Made by a program: the position numbers and the translations under genes | Assembly (NCBI GenBank): GCA_902478935.1 | Contig: CABSMV010000014.1 | Location: 1 to 24,592, forward strand | DNA from: an uncultured Collinsella sp. | GTDB taxonomy: Bacteria; Actinomycetota; Coriobacteriia; Coriobacteriales; Coriobacteriaceae | Reading direction: 5' to 3' | DNA: 24,592 nt | In this document: positions 1 to 8,385 of the stretch, piece by piece | Layout: every line of letters begins with the position of its first letter | Position numbering within the stretch: the stretch's first letter is position 1 | Notes under the pieces: generated by a model | The model's input: only the letters and a program-made list of their open reading frames with translations | What the model was told of the DNA's origin: nothing | Databases searched by the model: none

Positions 1-545
1 ACCTCGAGGACAACGGGCTCGAGGTCATCGAGGCGCGCATGACCGACGTGATCCGCAAGACCTATTTCTACAAGCATGCGCAGTCGCGCGAGTTCCACGT
101 CGACCTGTCGCTGCCCGAAAAGGCCTGGTACGCCACGGCGGACAACCTGTTCGAGCTCGCGCACGACCGTTGCGACCGCCTGGGCGCGGCGAGCCCGCTC
201 TACGAGCCGCCGACGCGCATGCCCGAGCTCGTGCGCGCGAGCGATAAGATCCTGCACCATACGTTCGATGCGGGCGAGGGCGTGCTGATTCCGGCGGAGA
301 TTCTCGAGCACGCCAAGCGCGGCTGCCGCAACTTCGTGATCCTGCAGCCGTTCGGGTGTTTGCCCAACCATGTCGTGGGGCGCGGGCTCATCCATGCGCT
401 CAAGGAGCAGTATCCCACGGCGCAGTTCCTGCCGCTCGACTACGATCCCGACGTGAGCTTCGCCAACGTGGAGAACCGTCTTCAGATGCTCATCATGAAC
501 GCCAAGGCGCAGGGGTGCGGTGAGGCGCATGGCGAGACCGCGTAA
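1..545 (+). CDS. Acyl-CoA dehydratase activase (BadF/HgdC-type) C-terminal part, 5' truncated
   Basis: The reading frame is already open at base 3 and ends at TAA 543-545, so only about the last 180 residues are present and the gene starts outside the window. The residues around QPFGCLPNHVVGRG and the following hydrophobic ALKEQYP...LDYDPD segment, then a short tail of the form NVENRLQMLI, resemble the C-terminal region of the long (about 1400 residue) CoA-substrate-specific activases that combine BadF/BadG-type ATPase domains with a 2-hydroxyacyl-CoA dehydratase-like module. Known members energise the iron-sulfur dehydratase by ATP-driven electron transfer in anaerobes. No catalytic ATPase motif lies in the part seen, so the assignment rests on the C-terminal pattern. 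The last 17 bases overlap the TetR gene, which suggests co-transcription and coupled translation. Confidence 0.72.
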   Translation, partial: LEDNGLEVIEARMTDVIRKTYFYKHAQSREFHVDLSLPEKAWYATADNLFELAHDRCDRLGAASPLYEPPTRMPELVRASDKILHHTFDAGEGVLIPAEILEHAKRGCRNFVILQPFGCLPNHVVGRGLIHALKEQYPTAQFLPLDYDPDVSFANVENRLQMLIMNAKAQGCGEAHGETA

Positions 546-1218
546 GGACGCCGATGCGCCCGATGCACGCACCCGTATCATCGAGGCGTTTTGGGAGCTC
601 ATCGAGAACAACAGCATCTTCGAGCTGTCGGTTGGCGAGGTGACCCGCGCCGCCCAGTGCAATCGCGGAACGTTTTACTACTATTTTCACGATTTCGATG
701 AACTCGTCGCCATCGCCATAGCCCAGCTGCTGCAGGATAACGAGCTCATCACCGATGCCCTCTGGCATTTTTCGAGCGAGGGCGACCTTTCGGCGTTCGA
801 CCGGCGCGACGTCCGCTGCCTGCTGCGGCGCATCGTCATCACCATGAGGGCGGGTGCCGCCGAGCAGGTCGTGCAGGGCATCCATACGATCATCATCGAC
901 CGCGTGAGAGAGATCGTCCACCCCGACGGAGAAGAGCTCAAGGCAGATTCGAGCTTTGCGGTGGGCTTTCTGGTCTCGGGCATCATGGGCTTTGTGATGG
1001 CGGTCGGCTTTGCCCGGGAGGGCGGCGAGGAGATAGACCTCGAGCAGCCGGGGGACAGCGCGTGCGCGTACCTGAGGGCGGTCGCCATGCAGACGGTGGA
1101 AACGGTCGCGCAAGTCGAGGGCGTCGATACATCCGAGCTGCTCGAACGCGTCTCCAAGGAGGCCGATGCCTATCGCGCATCGCGTGCGACGAGTCCCGAC
1201 GTGGTGAAAGACGCCTAG
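529..1218 (+). CDS. TetR/AcrR family transcriptional regulator
   Basis: A 229-residue protein starting MARPRKDADAP. Residues about 13-60 form a TetR-type helix-turn-helix ending in the family hallmark GTFYYYFHDFDEL (recognition helix followed by the Y-Y-F-x-x-x-x-L turn). The remaining all-helical part is the ligand-binding and dimerisation domain and shows no recognisable subfamily signature, so the ligand is unknown. A GTG at 520 is an alternative start, three codons upstream. ATG 529 is preferred because MARPRK is a typical TetR N-terminus and GAGG lies just upstream. The gene overlaps the end of the activase gene by 17 bases, so it may control that operon (inference). A perfect 9-bp dyad follows the stop codon. 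Confidence 0.88.
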   Translation: MARPRKDADAPDARTRIIEAFWELIENNSIFELSVGEVTRAAQCNRGTFYYYFHDFDELVAIAIAQLLQDNELITDALWHFSSEGDLSAFDRRDVRCLLRRIVITMRAGAAEQVVQGIHTIIIDRVREIVHPDGEELKADSSFAVGFLVSGIMGFVMAVGFAREGGEEIDLEQPGDSACAYLRAVAMQTVETVAQVEGVDTSELLERVSKEADAYRASRATSPDVVKDA

Positions 1219-1243
1219 GGTTTCTCTTGCGGGGCGCCTGTCG

Positions 1244-1271
1244 CGCATCGCGCGGTGAGTCCCGCGATGCG
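1244..1271. other. Perfect 9-bp inverted repeat downstream of tetR
   Basis: CGCATCGCG at 1244-1252 is repeated exactly as CGCGATGCG at 1263-1271 around a 10-base spacer. No T-run follows on either strand, so it is not a standard intrinsic terminator. It could be a weak terminator, an operator, or an mRNA-end hairpin. Confidence 0.5.
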
Positions 1272-1350
1272 GTCATAACCTGCATTCATGTGAGCCGGGT
1301 TTATAGATATTCCTCCAGCTGTTAACATAGACAACCTGTGGGTAAAGAGA

Positions 1351-1380
1351 CAAAAGCGCCGCCGACGGGCGGGCGTTTTG
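1351..1380 (+). terminator. Terminator-like hairpin in the clpC leader
   Basis: CAAAA 1351-1355 pairs with TTTTG 1376-1380. CGCC 1357-1360 pairs with 1372-1375 and GCC 1361-1363 with 1368-1370, leaving single bulges at 1356 and 1371 and the loop GACG. The A-tract/GC-stem/T-tract shape is that of a bidirectional intrinsic terminator. It lies only 18 bases before the clpC ribosome binding site, so it either ends tetR transcription or attenuates clpC transcripts that start upstream. Confidence 0.5.
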
Positions 1381-1410
1381 ATTTCGATGAACTCATGTAA
1401 GGAAACGAGC

Positions 1411-4053
1411 ATGTTAGATAGATTTACCGATCGAGCGCGCAAGGTCATGTCGATGGCCAAACAGGAGGCGCTCGATCTGCACTCAAATAAGGTGGGCACC
1501 GAGCACCTGCTGCTCGCACTCGCCAAGGAGGACGAGGGCATCGCTGCCGAGGCGCTGCGCTCGCTTGATATCTCCTACGACGACATCATGGACACCCTCA
1601 AGGAGGTCCAGACCACGGTCCCCGAGCCCAGCGAGGAGACCGAGGCTGCCAAGCTTGCCTTTACGCCGCTCGTCATTAGCGTGATGGAGCGTTCATTCCG
1701 CGTGGCGCGCGAGAACAATCAGACCTACGTGTCGACCGAGCACCTGCTCATCGGTATCGTCGAAGAGGGCAACGGCATGGCCATGGACATCCTCATGCGC
1801 CTGGGCGTGTCGTCCGCCTCCATCAAAAAGGCTATCGAGAAACTCACCGCCAAGGACCAGGACAAGAAGCGTCCGCTTGCCGGCGCCGGTGCTGGTCGTC
1901 CCGGTGCGGGCCTGCCGTTCTTTAGCGGCTCGGATGCCTCTCAGCAAAAGGGGAGTGGCACCGATACGCTCAAGCAGTTCGCCACCAACCTCACGCAAAA
2001 GGCGCGCGATGGCGAGCTCGACCCTGTAATTGGTCGCGAAAAGGAAGTCCAGCGTATGATGGAGATCCTTTCGCGTCGCACCAAGAACAATCCGCTTATC
2101 TTGGGCGACCCCGGCGTGGGCAAGACGGCCATCGTCGAGGGTCTGGCTCAGCAGATTGCAGCCGGCAACGTGCCCGAGAACCTTATGAACCAGAACATCT
2201 GGACGCTCGACCTGCCGGGCCTCGTTGCGGGCGCCAAGTATCGCGGTGAGTTTGAGGAGCGCCTCAAGAACGTGATCCAGGAGGCCACCGAAGCTGACGA
2301 CGTCATCCTGTTTATTGACGAGATGCACACCATCATCGGTGCCGGCTCTGCCGAGGGCTCCATCGACGCGAGCTCCATGCTCAAGCCCGTTCTCGCACGC
2401 GGTGCTTTCCAGATCATCGGTGCCACCACGGCCGAGGAGTTCCGCAAGTACCTCACCAAGGACCCGGCCTTCGAGCGTCGCTTCCAGACCATCGATGTCG
2501 AGGAGCCGAGCGTCGAGGACACGGTCAAGATCCTGACCGCGCTCAAGCCGCGCTACGAGGAGCACCACCATGTGCGCTATACGCAGGGTGCTATCGAGGC
2601 CGCCGCGAACCTCTCCGACCGCTACATCCAGGATCGCTTCCTGCCCGATAAGGCCATCGACCTCATTGACGAGGCCGGCGCCCGCGCCCGCATCGCCGCC
2701 AACCGCGCGCCCGAGCCGGTGCGCGAGGCCGAGCATCGCGTGGAGGAGCTTAAGGCCGCCGCGCAGGAGGCCACCGAGAGCGACGACATGAACAAGGCCG
2801 CCGAGATCACCGAGCAGCAAAAGGCTGCCGAGATTGAGCTCGCCGAGGCCAAGGCTGCCTGGACGGCCGAGCTCGACGCCAGCCCGCTCACCATCGATGT
2901 GAGTCAGATCGCCGATATCGTGTCCGTGACCTCGGGCGTGCCGGTGTCCTCGCTTACCGAGAGCGAGAGCCGTCGCCTGCTGCAAGCCGAAAGCGTGCTC
3001 AAGACGCGCATCATCGGTCAGGATGAGGCTGTCGAGGCCGTTGCCAAGGCCGTGCGCCGCAGCCGCTCGCCGCTCAAGGATCCGCGTCGCCCCGGCGGCA
3101 GCTTTATCTTCCTTGGTCCCACCGGCACGGGCAAGACCGAGCTCGCCAAGACGCTCGCCGAGTACCTCTTTGGCAGTAAGGATGCACTCATCAGCTTCGA
3201 CATGTCCGAGTTCGGTAGCGAGTTCGAGGTCTCCAAGCTCATCGGTAGCCCTCCGGGTTACGTCGGTCACGACGAGGGCGGCCAGCTCACCAAGGCCGTT
3301 CGTCGCCACCCGTACTCGGTTGTGCTGTTTGACGAGATCGAGAAGGCGCACCCCGATATCTTCAATATCCTGCTGCAGGTGCTGGAGGAGGGTCGTCTGA
3401 CCGATAGCCAGGGCAAGACGGTTGACTTCCGCAACACCGTGATCATCATGACGTCCAACGTGGGCGCCCGCGAGATTGCGCAGGATGCGAGCGTTGGCTT
3501 TGGCACCACCGGCGAGCAGGGTCTCACGTCGAGTGAGATCCGTGGTCGCGCGATGGGCGAGCTCAAGCGCCTGTTCCGCCCCGAGCTGCTCAACCGTATC
3601 GACGACATCGTGGTGTTCCAGAAGCTCTCGGGCGAGAATCTCACCAAGATCGCTCACCTGCTGGTGGACGACCTGCGTCAGCGTTTGATTGCCAACGGCA
3701 TGAACATCAAGCTCACCGATGCGGCCTATGACAAGATCGTGGCCGAGGGCACCGACCTCACCAACGGTGCGCGTCCGCTGCGCCGTGCCATCCAAAAGCT
3801 CATCGAGGATCCGCTGTCCGAGGAACTGCTGGCCGGCGAGTGGGGCGAGGGCGATACCGTCCTGTGCGACGTGGCCGATGGCAAGTTTGTCTTTAGCCGC
3901 GGCACGGGCGAGATCCCGGCACCGCGTCCGGCGGGCACACTCGGTGGCGATACCGTCCCGGCGGCACCGCACACCGGCAACGCCGCGCCCGTGAGCGGCG
4001 GCGTGACCTCGGGCCCCGGCGGCATGATGCAAGCCGGTTCCGGCGCGCTGTAG
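1411..4053 (+). CDS. clpC: ATP-dependent Clp protease ATP-binding subunit ClpC
   Basis: An 880-residue class I Hsp100 unfoldase that feeds substrates to ClpP. The order is: an N-domain with two Clp repeats (about 1-145); a Gly/Pro linker; AAA+ domain D1 with Walker A GDPGVGKT (232-239) and Walker B FIDEMHT (about 301-307); a short coiled-coil middle domain rich in Ala/Glu, as in ClpC and much shorter than in ClpB; and AAA+ domain D2 with GPTGTGKT (569-576) and LFDEIEKAHP. The VGF tripeptide in ASVGFGTTG matches the ClpP-binding loop of ClpC/ClpA proteins. The tail is Gly/Pro/Ala rich and low complexity. ATG 1411 is chosen over an upstream in-frame ATG at 1387 because AAGGA at 1399-1403 sits 7 bases before it and MLDRFTDRARKV is the usual ClpC start. 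No ctsR, mcsA or mcsB precedes it, unlike the Bacillus operon. A strong terminator follows. Confidence 0.96.
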   Translation: MLDRFTDRARKVMSMAKQEALDLHSNKVGTEHLLLALAKEDEGIAAEALRSLDISYDDIMDTLKEVQTTVPEPSEETEAAKLAFTPLVISVMERSFRVARENNQTYVSTEHLLIGIVEEGNGMAMDILMRLGVSSASIKKAIEKLTAKDQDKKRPLAGAGAGRPGAGLPFFSGSDASQQKGSGTDTLKQFATNLTQKARDGELDPVIGREKEVQRMMEILSRRTKNNPLILGDPGVGKTAIVEGLAQQIAAGNVPENLMNQNIWTLDLPGLVAGAKYRGEFEERLKNVIQEATEADDVILFIDEMHTIIGAGSAEGSIDASSMLKPVLARGAFQIIGATTAEEFRKYLTKDPAFERRFQTIDVEEPSVEDTVKILTALKPRYEEHHHVRYTQGAIEAAANLSDRYIQDRFLPDKAIDLIDEAGARARIAANRAPEPVREAEHRVEELKAAAQEATESDDMNKAAEITEQQKAAEIELAEAKAAWTAELDASPLTIDVSQIADIVSVTSGVPVSSLTESESRRLLQAESVLKTRIIGQDEAVEAVAKAVRRSRSPLKDPRRPGGSFIFLGPTGTGKTELAKTLAEYLFGSKDALISFDMSEFGSEFEVSKLIGSPPGYVGHDEGGQLTKAVRRHPYSVVLFDEIEKAHPDIFNILLQVLEEGRLTDSQGKTVDFRNTVIIMTSNVGAREIAQDASVGFGTTGEQGLTSSEIRGRAMGELKRLFRPELLNRIDDIVVFQKLSGENLTKIAHLLVDDLRQRLIANGMNIKLTDAAYDKIVAEGTDLTNGARPLRRAIQKLIEDPLSEELLAGEWGEGDTVLCDVADGKFVFSRGTGEIPAPRPAGTLGGDTVPAAPHTGNAAPVSGGVTSGPGGMMQAGSGAL

Positions 4054-4078
4054 GGCGTGGCGACAATTTGATACGCGC

Positions 4079-4112
4079 AATCGAGGCGCTCTGGCAAGGG
4101 CGCCTCGATTTG
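4079..4112 (+). terminator. Intrinsic terminator after clpC
   Basis: AATCGAGGCGC (4079-4089) pairs perfectly with GCGCCTCGATT (4100-4110) across a 10-base loop. The T-tail is short (TTTG), but the 11-bp stem 25 bases after the clpC stop codon is convincing. Confidence 0.8.
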
Positions 4113-4266
4113 TAGAGCTGCGAAGTTGTGACCGTTACGCTATGCGGTTCGCCGTTAGCCGATGATGCGAGGGCGCTCGGCGTTTTCGACTGGTTTATGC
4201 ACGCAAAGTCTGGGAATATACAAGTCGCATGTCTTACTGTCTAACCAGTTGCGCCAAGGAGGCACC

Positions 4267-5724
4267 ATGGACTACAAGATTACCGGTTACGAGCCCGCCC
4301 AGCTGTTCCATTTCTTTGAGGAGGTCAGCGCGATCCCCCGTGGGTCTGGCAACGAGAAGGGCATCAGCGATTTCCTGGTCGCGTTTGCCAAGGAGCGCGG
4401 TCTCGATGTGTATCAGGATGAGGTCTACAACGTCATCATTCGCAAGCCCGCATCTGCCGGCGCCGAGAATGCCCCGACCGTGATGCTGCAGGGCCACATC
4501 GATATGGTGTGCGACAAGTTGGGCTCCGTTGAGCACGACTTTACGACTGATGGTATCGACCTGGTCGTCAAGGACGGCGTCCTCACCGCCAACGGCACCA
4601 CCCTGGGCGCCGACAACGGCATTGCTGTCGCCCTGATGCTCACCGTGCTCAACGACGATTCGATTGCCCATCCGGCCCTCGAGTGCGTGTTCACCACCGA
4701 CGAGGAGACCGGCCTGGTCGGCGCCGAGACGCTCGATAAGTCCCAGATTAGCGCCCGCACCATGATCAACCTCGATTCCGAGGAGGAGGGCGTGGCCACC
4801 GTCAGCTGCGCCGGCGGTGTCGTCGTTACCTACACCTGCCCGATCGTGCGCGAGCACAAGACCGGCAGCACCCTTACGCTCGAGATCTCCGGCCTGCTGG
4901 GTGGTCACTCCGGCGCCGACATCCACCTGGAGCGCGGCAACGGCAACCTCATCATGGCCCGCATCATCGACCGCCTGATGGTTGCCGGCGAGCCCGCCAT
5001 CGTTAGCTTTAACGGCGGCACCAAGGACAACGCCATCAACCGTGAGTGCAAGGCTGTTCTGGTCTACGCCGACCACGCTGCCGCCGAGGCCGCGACCCAG
5101 ATCGCAAAGGGCATCATCGCCGACGTCACCGCCGAGCTCGAGGTCTTCGACCCCGGCTTTACCTGCACGGTTGAGATTGCCGACAACACTGAGGTCGAGG
5201 CCATGGACCAGAAGTCCGCGCTTGCCCTCATCCGCGCCCTGCGTCTTGCCCCTAACGGCGTGATTCGCCGCAACGTCGCCACCGACGGCTCCGTCGAGGT
5301 TTCCTCCAACATCGGTGTGGTTGCCACCTCTGACGACCAGGTCAAGATTATGCTGTCCCCGCGCTCCTCGATCACCTCGCTGCAGAACGAGTTCAAGGAC
5401 CGCCTGCAGACGCTTGCCGATGTCCTGGGCTTCGACGCCAAGTTTGAGTTCGAGTATCCCGGCTGGAGCTATGCCGAGCATTCGCCGGTCCGCGACATCT
5501 TTGTCGAGAGCTATCGCGAGCTCTTTGGCTCCGAGCTGCGCATCGAGTCCATTCACGCCGGCCTTGAGTGCGGCCTGTTTGCCGAGGCCCTGCACGGCCT
5601 GGACGCCATCGCCGTGGGCCCGACGCTCTCCGATGTCCACACTCCGGACGAGAGCATGGAGCTTGCTTCTGCCGAGCGCTTCTACGAGCTGCTCATCGAC
5701 GTCCTCAAGCGCCTTGCCGCGTAA
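4267..5724 (+). CDS. pepD: Aminoacyl-histidine dipeptidase, PepD-like (M20 peptidase)
   Basis: A 485-residue cytoplasmic zinc dipeptidase, the same length as E. coli PepD, which splits carnosine-type Xaa-His and other dipeptides. The metal and catalytic motifs are all present: MLQGHIDMVCDK (H77, D79), LGADNGIAVAL (D116), TTDEETGL (catalytic E146 followed by metal-binding E147), INLDSEEEG, and the late histidine in IHAGLECGLF near residue 459. GGHSGADIH marks the lid/dimerisation domain of the M20C group. ATG 4267 is used because AAGGAGG at 4256-4262 lies 4 bases before it; an in-frame ATG at 4162 would lengthen the protein without a homologous N-terminus. It is a single gene between terminators and is not part of the usual clpC-disA block. 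Substrate range cannot be told from sequence. Confidence 0.93.
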   Translation: MDYKITGYEPAQLFHFFEEVSAIPRGSGNEKGISDFLVAFAKERGLDVYQDEVYNVIIRKPASAGAENAPTVMLQGHIDMVCDKLGSVEHDFTTDGIDLVVKDGVLTANGTTLGADNGIAVALMLTVLNDDSIAHPALECVFTTDEETGLVGAETLDKSQISARTMINLDSEEEGVATVSCAGGVVVTYTCPIVREHKTGSTLTLEISGLLGGHSGADIHLERGNGNLIMARIIDRLMVAGEPAIVSFNGGTKDNAINRECKAVLVYADHAAAEAATQIAKGIIADVTAELEVFDPGFTCTVEIADNTEVEAMDQKSALALIRALRLAPNGVIRRNVATDGSVEVSSNIGVVATSDDQVKIMLSPRSSITSLQNEFKDRLQTLADVLGFDAKFEFEYPGWSYAEHSPVRDIFVESYRELFGSELRIESIHAGLECGLFAEALHGLDAIAVGPTLSDVHTPDESMELASAERFYELLIDVLKRLAA

Positions 5725-5779
5725 AGGTTGCGCTAGCAGCAGTCCGAGTCACGTGCTAGCGGATTGCAAATGACATTAC

Positions 5780-5827
5780 GAGAGGGGGCATCCGAGCTTT
5801 TGCGACGGGTGCCTCCTTCTCTGCTTT
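5780..5827 (+). terminator. Terminator between pepD and hipA
   Basis: GAGAGGGGGCATCCG (5780-5794) pairs with CGGGTGCCTCCTTCTC (5806-5821) through several G-U pairs and one bulge, followed by TGCTTTT. It separates the converging pepD and hipA transcripts. Confidence 0.7.
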
Positions 5828-5852
5828 TAAGAAATGGGAAATTGATTGGCGT

Positions 5853-7157
5853 CTAGCCCATATCCGCCTTGATGAGGTCGAGGGTGCGCTGGCAGTTTTC
5901 GCGGACGGGGCCGAGCATATGCTCGCGCAGGTCCGCCATGCCGGGCAGATCGGCGTATTCGTCCATGACCTCTTCCATGCAAATGGGCACCTCGTAGGCG
6001 AGGTCCATCATGGTCGCAAAGCAAAACTTCTCGGATAGCCCGGCATCGGTAAGCGCCGCCTCCAGCACGGGGTCGCCCATACCGTGGTATCGGCGGATAG
6101 CGCCTGGACCGATGCGCCCCACACGATTTTCGCCGCCAACGCTCATGGCAAGGCGCGCCCGGCGGCGCATGCGCTCATACGCCAAACCCGACGCGACATC
6201 GTACATGGGTGCGAGCGCCGCGTTTGTGCCTTTGCCAAGGATGAGCGAGTAGTTTTTAGCGTGTGCGTCAGGCGCTCCGATAATGGCGTTATAGAACAAC
6301 ATATAGGTAAAAAGCACAAGATTCATGTGGTGGGGGACTGTGTTAATCAGTCGTTCTTGGATGTCTCGTGTAGTTGGTCCTCCGTCGGCGGTGTATTTCT
6401 GGCTTGGCAATACACCGAGCGCCTGGCAAAAGTCCTCCTGATGCAGTCTTTCGATATTTCCGCTGCTATTGACCATTCTGTCGTACCGTTCAACGACGAG
6501 CGCGGCTTCGTCTTCAAATGTGCAATAGGAGACGTTGGCAGTTGGAATGCCAACACGCCGAGCCGTTTTCATGCAGACGAATTCGTTTAAGGCCTGATGT
6601 TTGAACCCAACGACACCATTTTTGAAGATATGAGTAGTGGGGGATGACCCTAGACATTCGCACCATTGGCCATCATGCCAAGCTAGTGCAAATTTGCCTT
6701 GATTGCCGCCCAGGGACCAGCTTTCGTTGGAGCCCATCCATGTCTCTCTTTCGTCATCGCGAATTGCTTTGAGCTTGTGAGCGATTTGAGAATTGGTAAG
6801 CGGGCGGTATGCCGAGACCCTGCCGCGGGCGGCGTCTAATTGATCGGCTCGACAAAACTGAACGGCCCCCGCGCAGTCAAGACCGATGTGGCACAAGAGG
6901 GCGACGGGGTTGTTGGATGCAACATCATGCTCGGTGGCAATAGCGCGACGCTGCTCTTGACTGTCGGGCAAAAGGCCAAATAGGAACGGGCGGACGATGT
7001 TATGGCCATACGTGCGATTGGAAAGCGGCATTGTTAGCGATAACGGTGCTCCGCGATAGGTTGGGGCGTATGCAAAGCTGCAGAGTCCATGCTCGTCTTG
7101 CCGGAGAGTGCCGGCGATTTCGCCACAAATGTGGGTCGCGAGTTCCATCTCTGCCAT
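5853..7157 (-). CDS. hipA: HipA-type serine/threonine kinase toxin
   Basis: A 434-residue HipA family protein. An N-terminal HipA-N (N1) subdomain covers about 5-105, with the conserved segment containing FLFGLLPDSQEQR. The kinase core follows. SLGGNQGK (148-155) matches the flexible P-loop that carries the autophosphorylated Ser150 of E. coli HipA. K179 in HIFKNG is the likely ATP lysine, DAHAKNYS (297-304) is the catalytic loop with D297 and N302, and YDVAS (D320) is the magnesium-binding motif. All key residues are therefore present and the kinase should be active. E. coli HipA phosphorylates glutamyl-tRNA synthetase; the target here is unknown. The ATG directly abuts the hipB stop codon, so the two are translationally coupled, antitoxin first. 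The central part has lower GC than flanking genes, which suggests acquisition by transfer. Confidence 0.93.
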   Translation of the reverse strand: MAEMELATHICGEIAGTLRQDEHGLCSFAYAPTYRGAPLSLTMPLSNRTYGHNIVRPFLFGLLPDSQEQRRAIATEHDVASNNPVALLCHIGLDCAGAVQFCRADQLDAARGRVSAYRPLTNSQIAHKLKAIRDDERETWMGSNESWSLGGNQGKFALAWHDGQWCECLGSSPTTHIFKNGVVGFKHQALNEFVCMKTARRVGIPTANVSYCTFEDEAALVVERYDRMVNSSGNIERLHQEDFCQALGVLPSQKYTADGGPTTRDIQERLINTVPHHMNLVLFTYMLFYNAIIGAPDAHAKNYSLILGKGTNAALAPMYDVASGLAYERMRRRARLAMSVGGENRVGRIGPGAIRRYHGMGDPVLEAALTDAGLSEKFCFATMMDLAYEVPICMEEVMDEYADLPGMADLREHMLGPVRENCQRTLDLIKADMG

Positions 7158-7589
7158 TTATTTCACAACCTTGCAGCCAAAGGAGAGGTTTGAAGTGCCG
7201 GAAAGGCCTTGCTCGGCTGCGATTTGGGCCAGCAAGGCACCATAGGAAGATGGCGTTCCTTGTCGAGTGGGTCGTCTGCCTACGCTTGGCTTTGGCAGGG
7301 TATTCGAGTTCGCGATAGGGAGGTTCACTATCGTCGTCGGATGTTCGGAGGGCGATGCGATGGAGTCGTTATCGCTTTGCGCGAAGAGACCTATGCCGAG
7401 TGCGTTAAAGACGGTCAGCAACTTGTCGAGTCGAATGCCGGTGGCGTCGCCCAGCTCGAGCGATGCGAGCAGGCGTTCCGAAACACCGGCTTTTTTAGCG
7501 AGGGCCGCACGGGTGATCCCTTGCGCCTCACGTGCCTGGCGCGCGTAGACGCCAGCTTGGCGCGGTGTGGTGATGGGAAGGGCATCCAC
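7158..7589 (-). CDS. hipB: HipB-like antitoxin, XRE family helix-turn-helix protein
   Basis: A 143-residue protein with an XRE/Cro-type helix-turn-helix at about 12-68 (RQAREAQGITRAALAKKAG, then VSERLLASLELG). The C-terminal half is disordered-looking and rich in Ser, Pro and Thr, longer than in E. coli HipB (88 residues). It reads from a GTG start, with AGGAG placed 8 bases upstream on the minus strand. Its stop codon is immediately followed by the hipA ATG. HipB proteins neutralise HipA and repress their own promoter. The three ATGCA-N6-TGCAT dyads just upstream (7604-7674) are the obvious binding sites (inference). Confidence 0.9.
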   Translation of the reverse strand: MDALPITTPRQAGVYARQAREAQGITRAALAKKAGVSERLLASLELGDATGIRLDKLLTVFNALGIGLFAQSDNDSIASPSEHPTTIVNLPIANSNTLPKPSVGRRPTRQGTPSSYGALLAQIAAEQGLSGTSNLSFGCKVVK

Positions 7590-7603
7590 GGCGATCTCCT
7601 AAC

Positions 7604-7674
7604 GTGCAGACTTTTGCATATCAGTATGACATGCAAAAGTCTGCATGAAAAGGCCTCATGCAAAACTCTGCATG
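7604..7674 (-). promoter_or_regulatory. Triple operator-like dyads upstream of hipBA
   Basis: Three copies of ATGCA-N6-TGCAT: O2 at 7631-7646 and O3 at 7659-7674 in the same orientation, and O1 at 7604-7619 inverted with one end base changed. Centres are 27 and 28 bp apart. O1 and O2 form a perfect 15-bp inverted repeat (7605-7619 and 7631-7645). A possible promoter on the minus strand (TTTTCA near 7650, N17, CATACT near 7627) lies inside the array and would be blocked by bound HipB. Operator function is inferred from position and symmetry. Confidence 0.75.
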
Positions 7675-7681
7675 AGGCCTT
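7648..7681 (-). terminator. Terminator of mntP overlapping a hipBA operator
   Basis: On the minus strand, AAGGCCTCATGCA (7681-7669) pairs perfectly with TGCATGAGGCCTT (7662-7650) over a 6-base loop. The end of the stem runs into TTTT at 7651-7648. It lies 29 bases after the mntP stop and ends that transcript before hipB. Its top half contains operator copy O3. Confidence 0.82.
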
Positions 7682-7709
7682 GCACGGACGTTTAGTTTTG
7701 AAGGGTGTT

Positions 7710-8288
7710 TTACAGCGCCAAAAACCCCAAGTGTTCCAGCAGAATCTTGAGGCCGATAAGGATAAGCACAACGCCGCCCACGATGGTGGCGGGCTTTTCG
7801 TAGCGCGCGCCAAAGGTGTGGCCAATCGCCACGCCGGCGACGGAGAAGACAAAGGTCGTGATGCCAATGAGCGATACGGCGGGAACGATGTCGACGGAAA
7901 GCGCGGCAAACGAGATGCCCACGGCCAGGGCGTCGATTGAGGTGGCGATGGCAAGGATCAGGTACTCGCCCAGGTCAATCTTTTCGGCATCCTTGCCGTC
8001 GCCTTCGTTCTCGTCCTCGGTAAAGGCCTCCCACAGCATTTTGCCGCCGATAAAGGCGAGCAGGGTGAAAGCGATCCAATGGTCGATGGGGCTGATGATG
8101 CCCATGAACTGGCTACCAAGGGCCCACCCAATTACGGGCATGCCGGCCTGGAAACCGCCAAAGAACAGGCCGAGTATCACGGCGACCTTAAGGTTGATCC
8201 TTTTCATGCCAAGGCCCTTGCAGATGGATACGGCAAAAGCGTCCATCGAAAGGCCAACGGCGAGCAACACAAGCTCTGCGAGTCCCAT
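7710..8288 (-). CDS. mntP: Manganese efflux pump MntP
   Basis: A 192-residue integral membrane protein of the MntP (YebN) family, with six hydrophobic segments arranged as two repeats. Each repeat carries the conserved acidic signature: GLSMDAFAVSICKGL (D16) and ATSIDALAVGISFA (D119). The charged cytoplasmic loop TEDENEGDGKDAEK separates the halves. The family exports Mn2+ and protects against manganese excess. The start at 8288 is preferred over longer in-frame starts because GAGGGAG lies 8 bases upstream and MGLAELVLLAVGLSMDA is the usual N-terminus. Longer readings would translate the riboswitch. Expression should be controlled by the manganese riboswitch at 8341-8479. Confidence 0.95.
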   Translation of the reverse strand: MGLAELVLLAVGLSMDAFAVSICKGLGMKRINLKVAVILGLFFGGFQAGMPVIGWALGSQFMGIISPIDHWIAFTLLAFIGGKMLWEAFTEDENEGDGKDAEKIDLGEYLILAIATSIDALAVGISFAALSVDIVPAVSLIGITTFVFSVAGVAIGHTFGARYEKPATIVGGVVLILIGLKILLEHLGFLAL

Positions 8289-8340
8289 AGTCTGGCTCCC
8301 TCTCTGCGGGCGGGCCCGCGTGTACCTCTTGGGGGAGTAA

Positions 8341-8385
8341 CAAAAAAGACCCGTGGCGTACGCGTTGCGCGCACAGCCACGAGTC
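8341..8385 (-). terminator. Expression-platform terminator of the mntP riboswitch
   Basis: A 10-bp stem with one G-U pair (8376-8385 with 8348-8357), an 18-base loop, and a T6 run on the minus strand at 8347-8342. Its 5' arm overlaps the 3' strand of aptamer helix P1. Confidence 0.85.

Noticed and set aside
1693..4080. 795-codon open frame opposite clpC
   Set aside because: It is the antisense shadow of a high-GC gene; the sense strand encodes a complete ClpC.
4234..5640. 468-codon open frame opposite pepD
   Set aside because: Antisense shadow; Gly/Val/Asp-rich low-complexity translation without domains.
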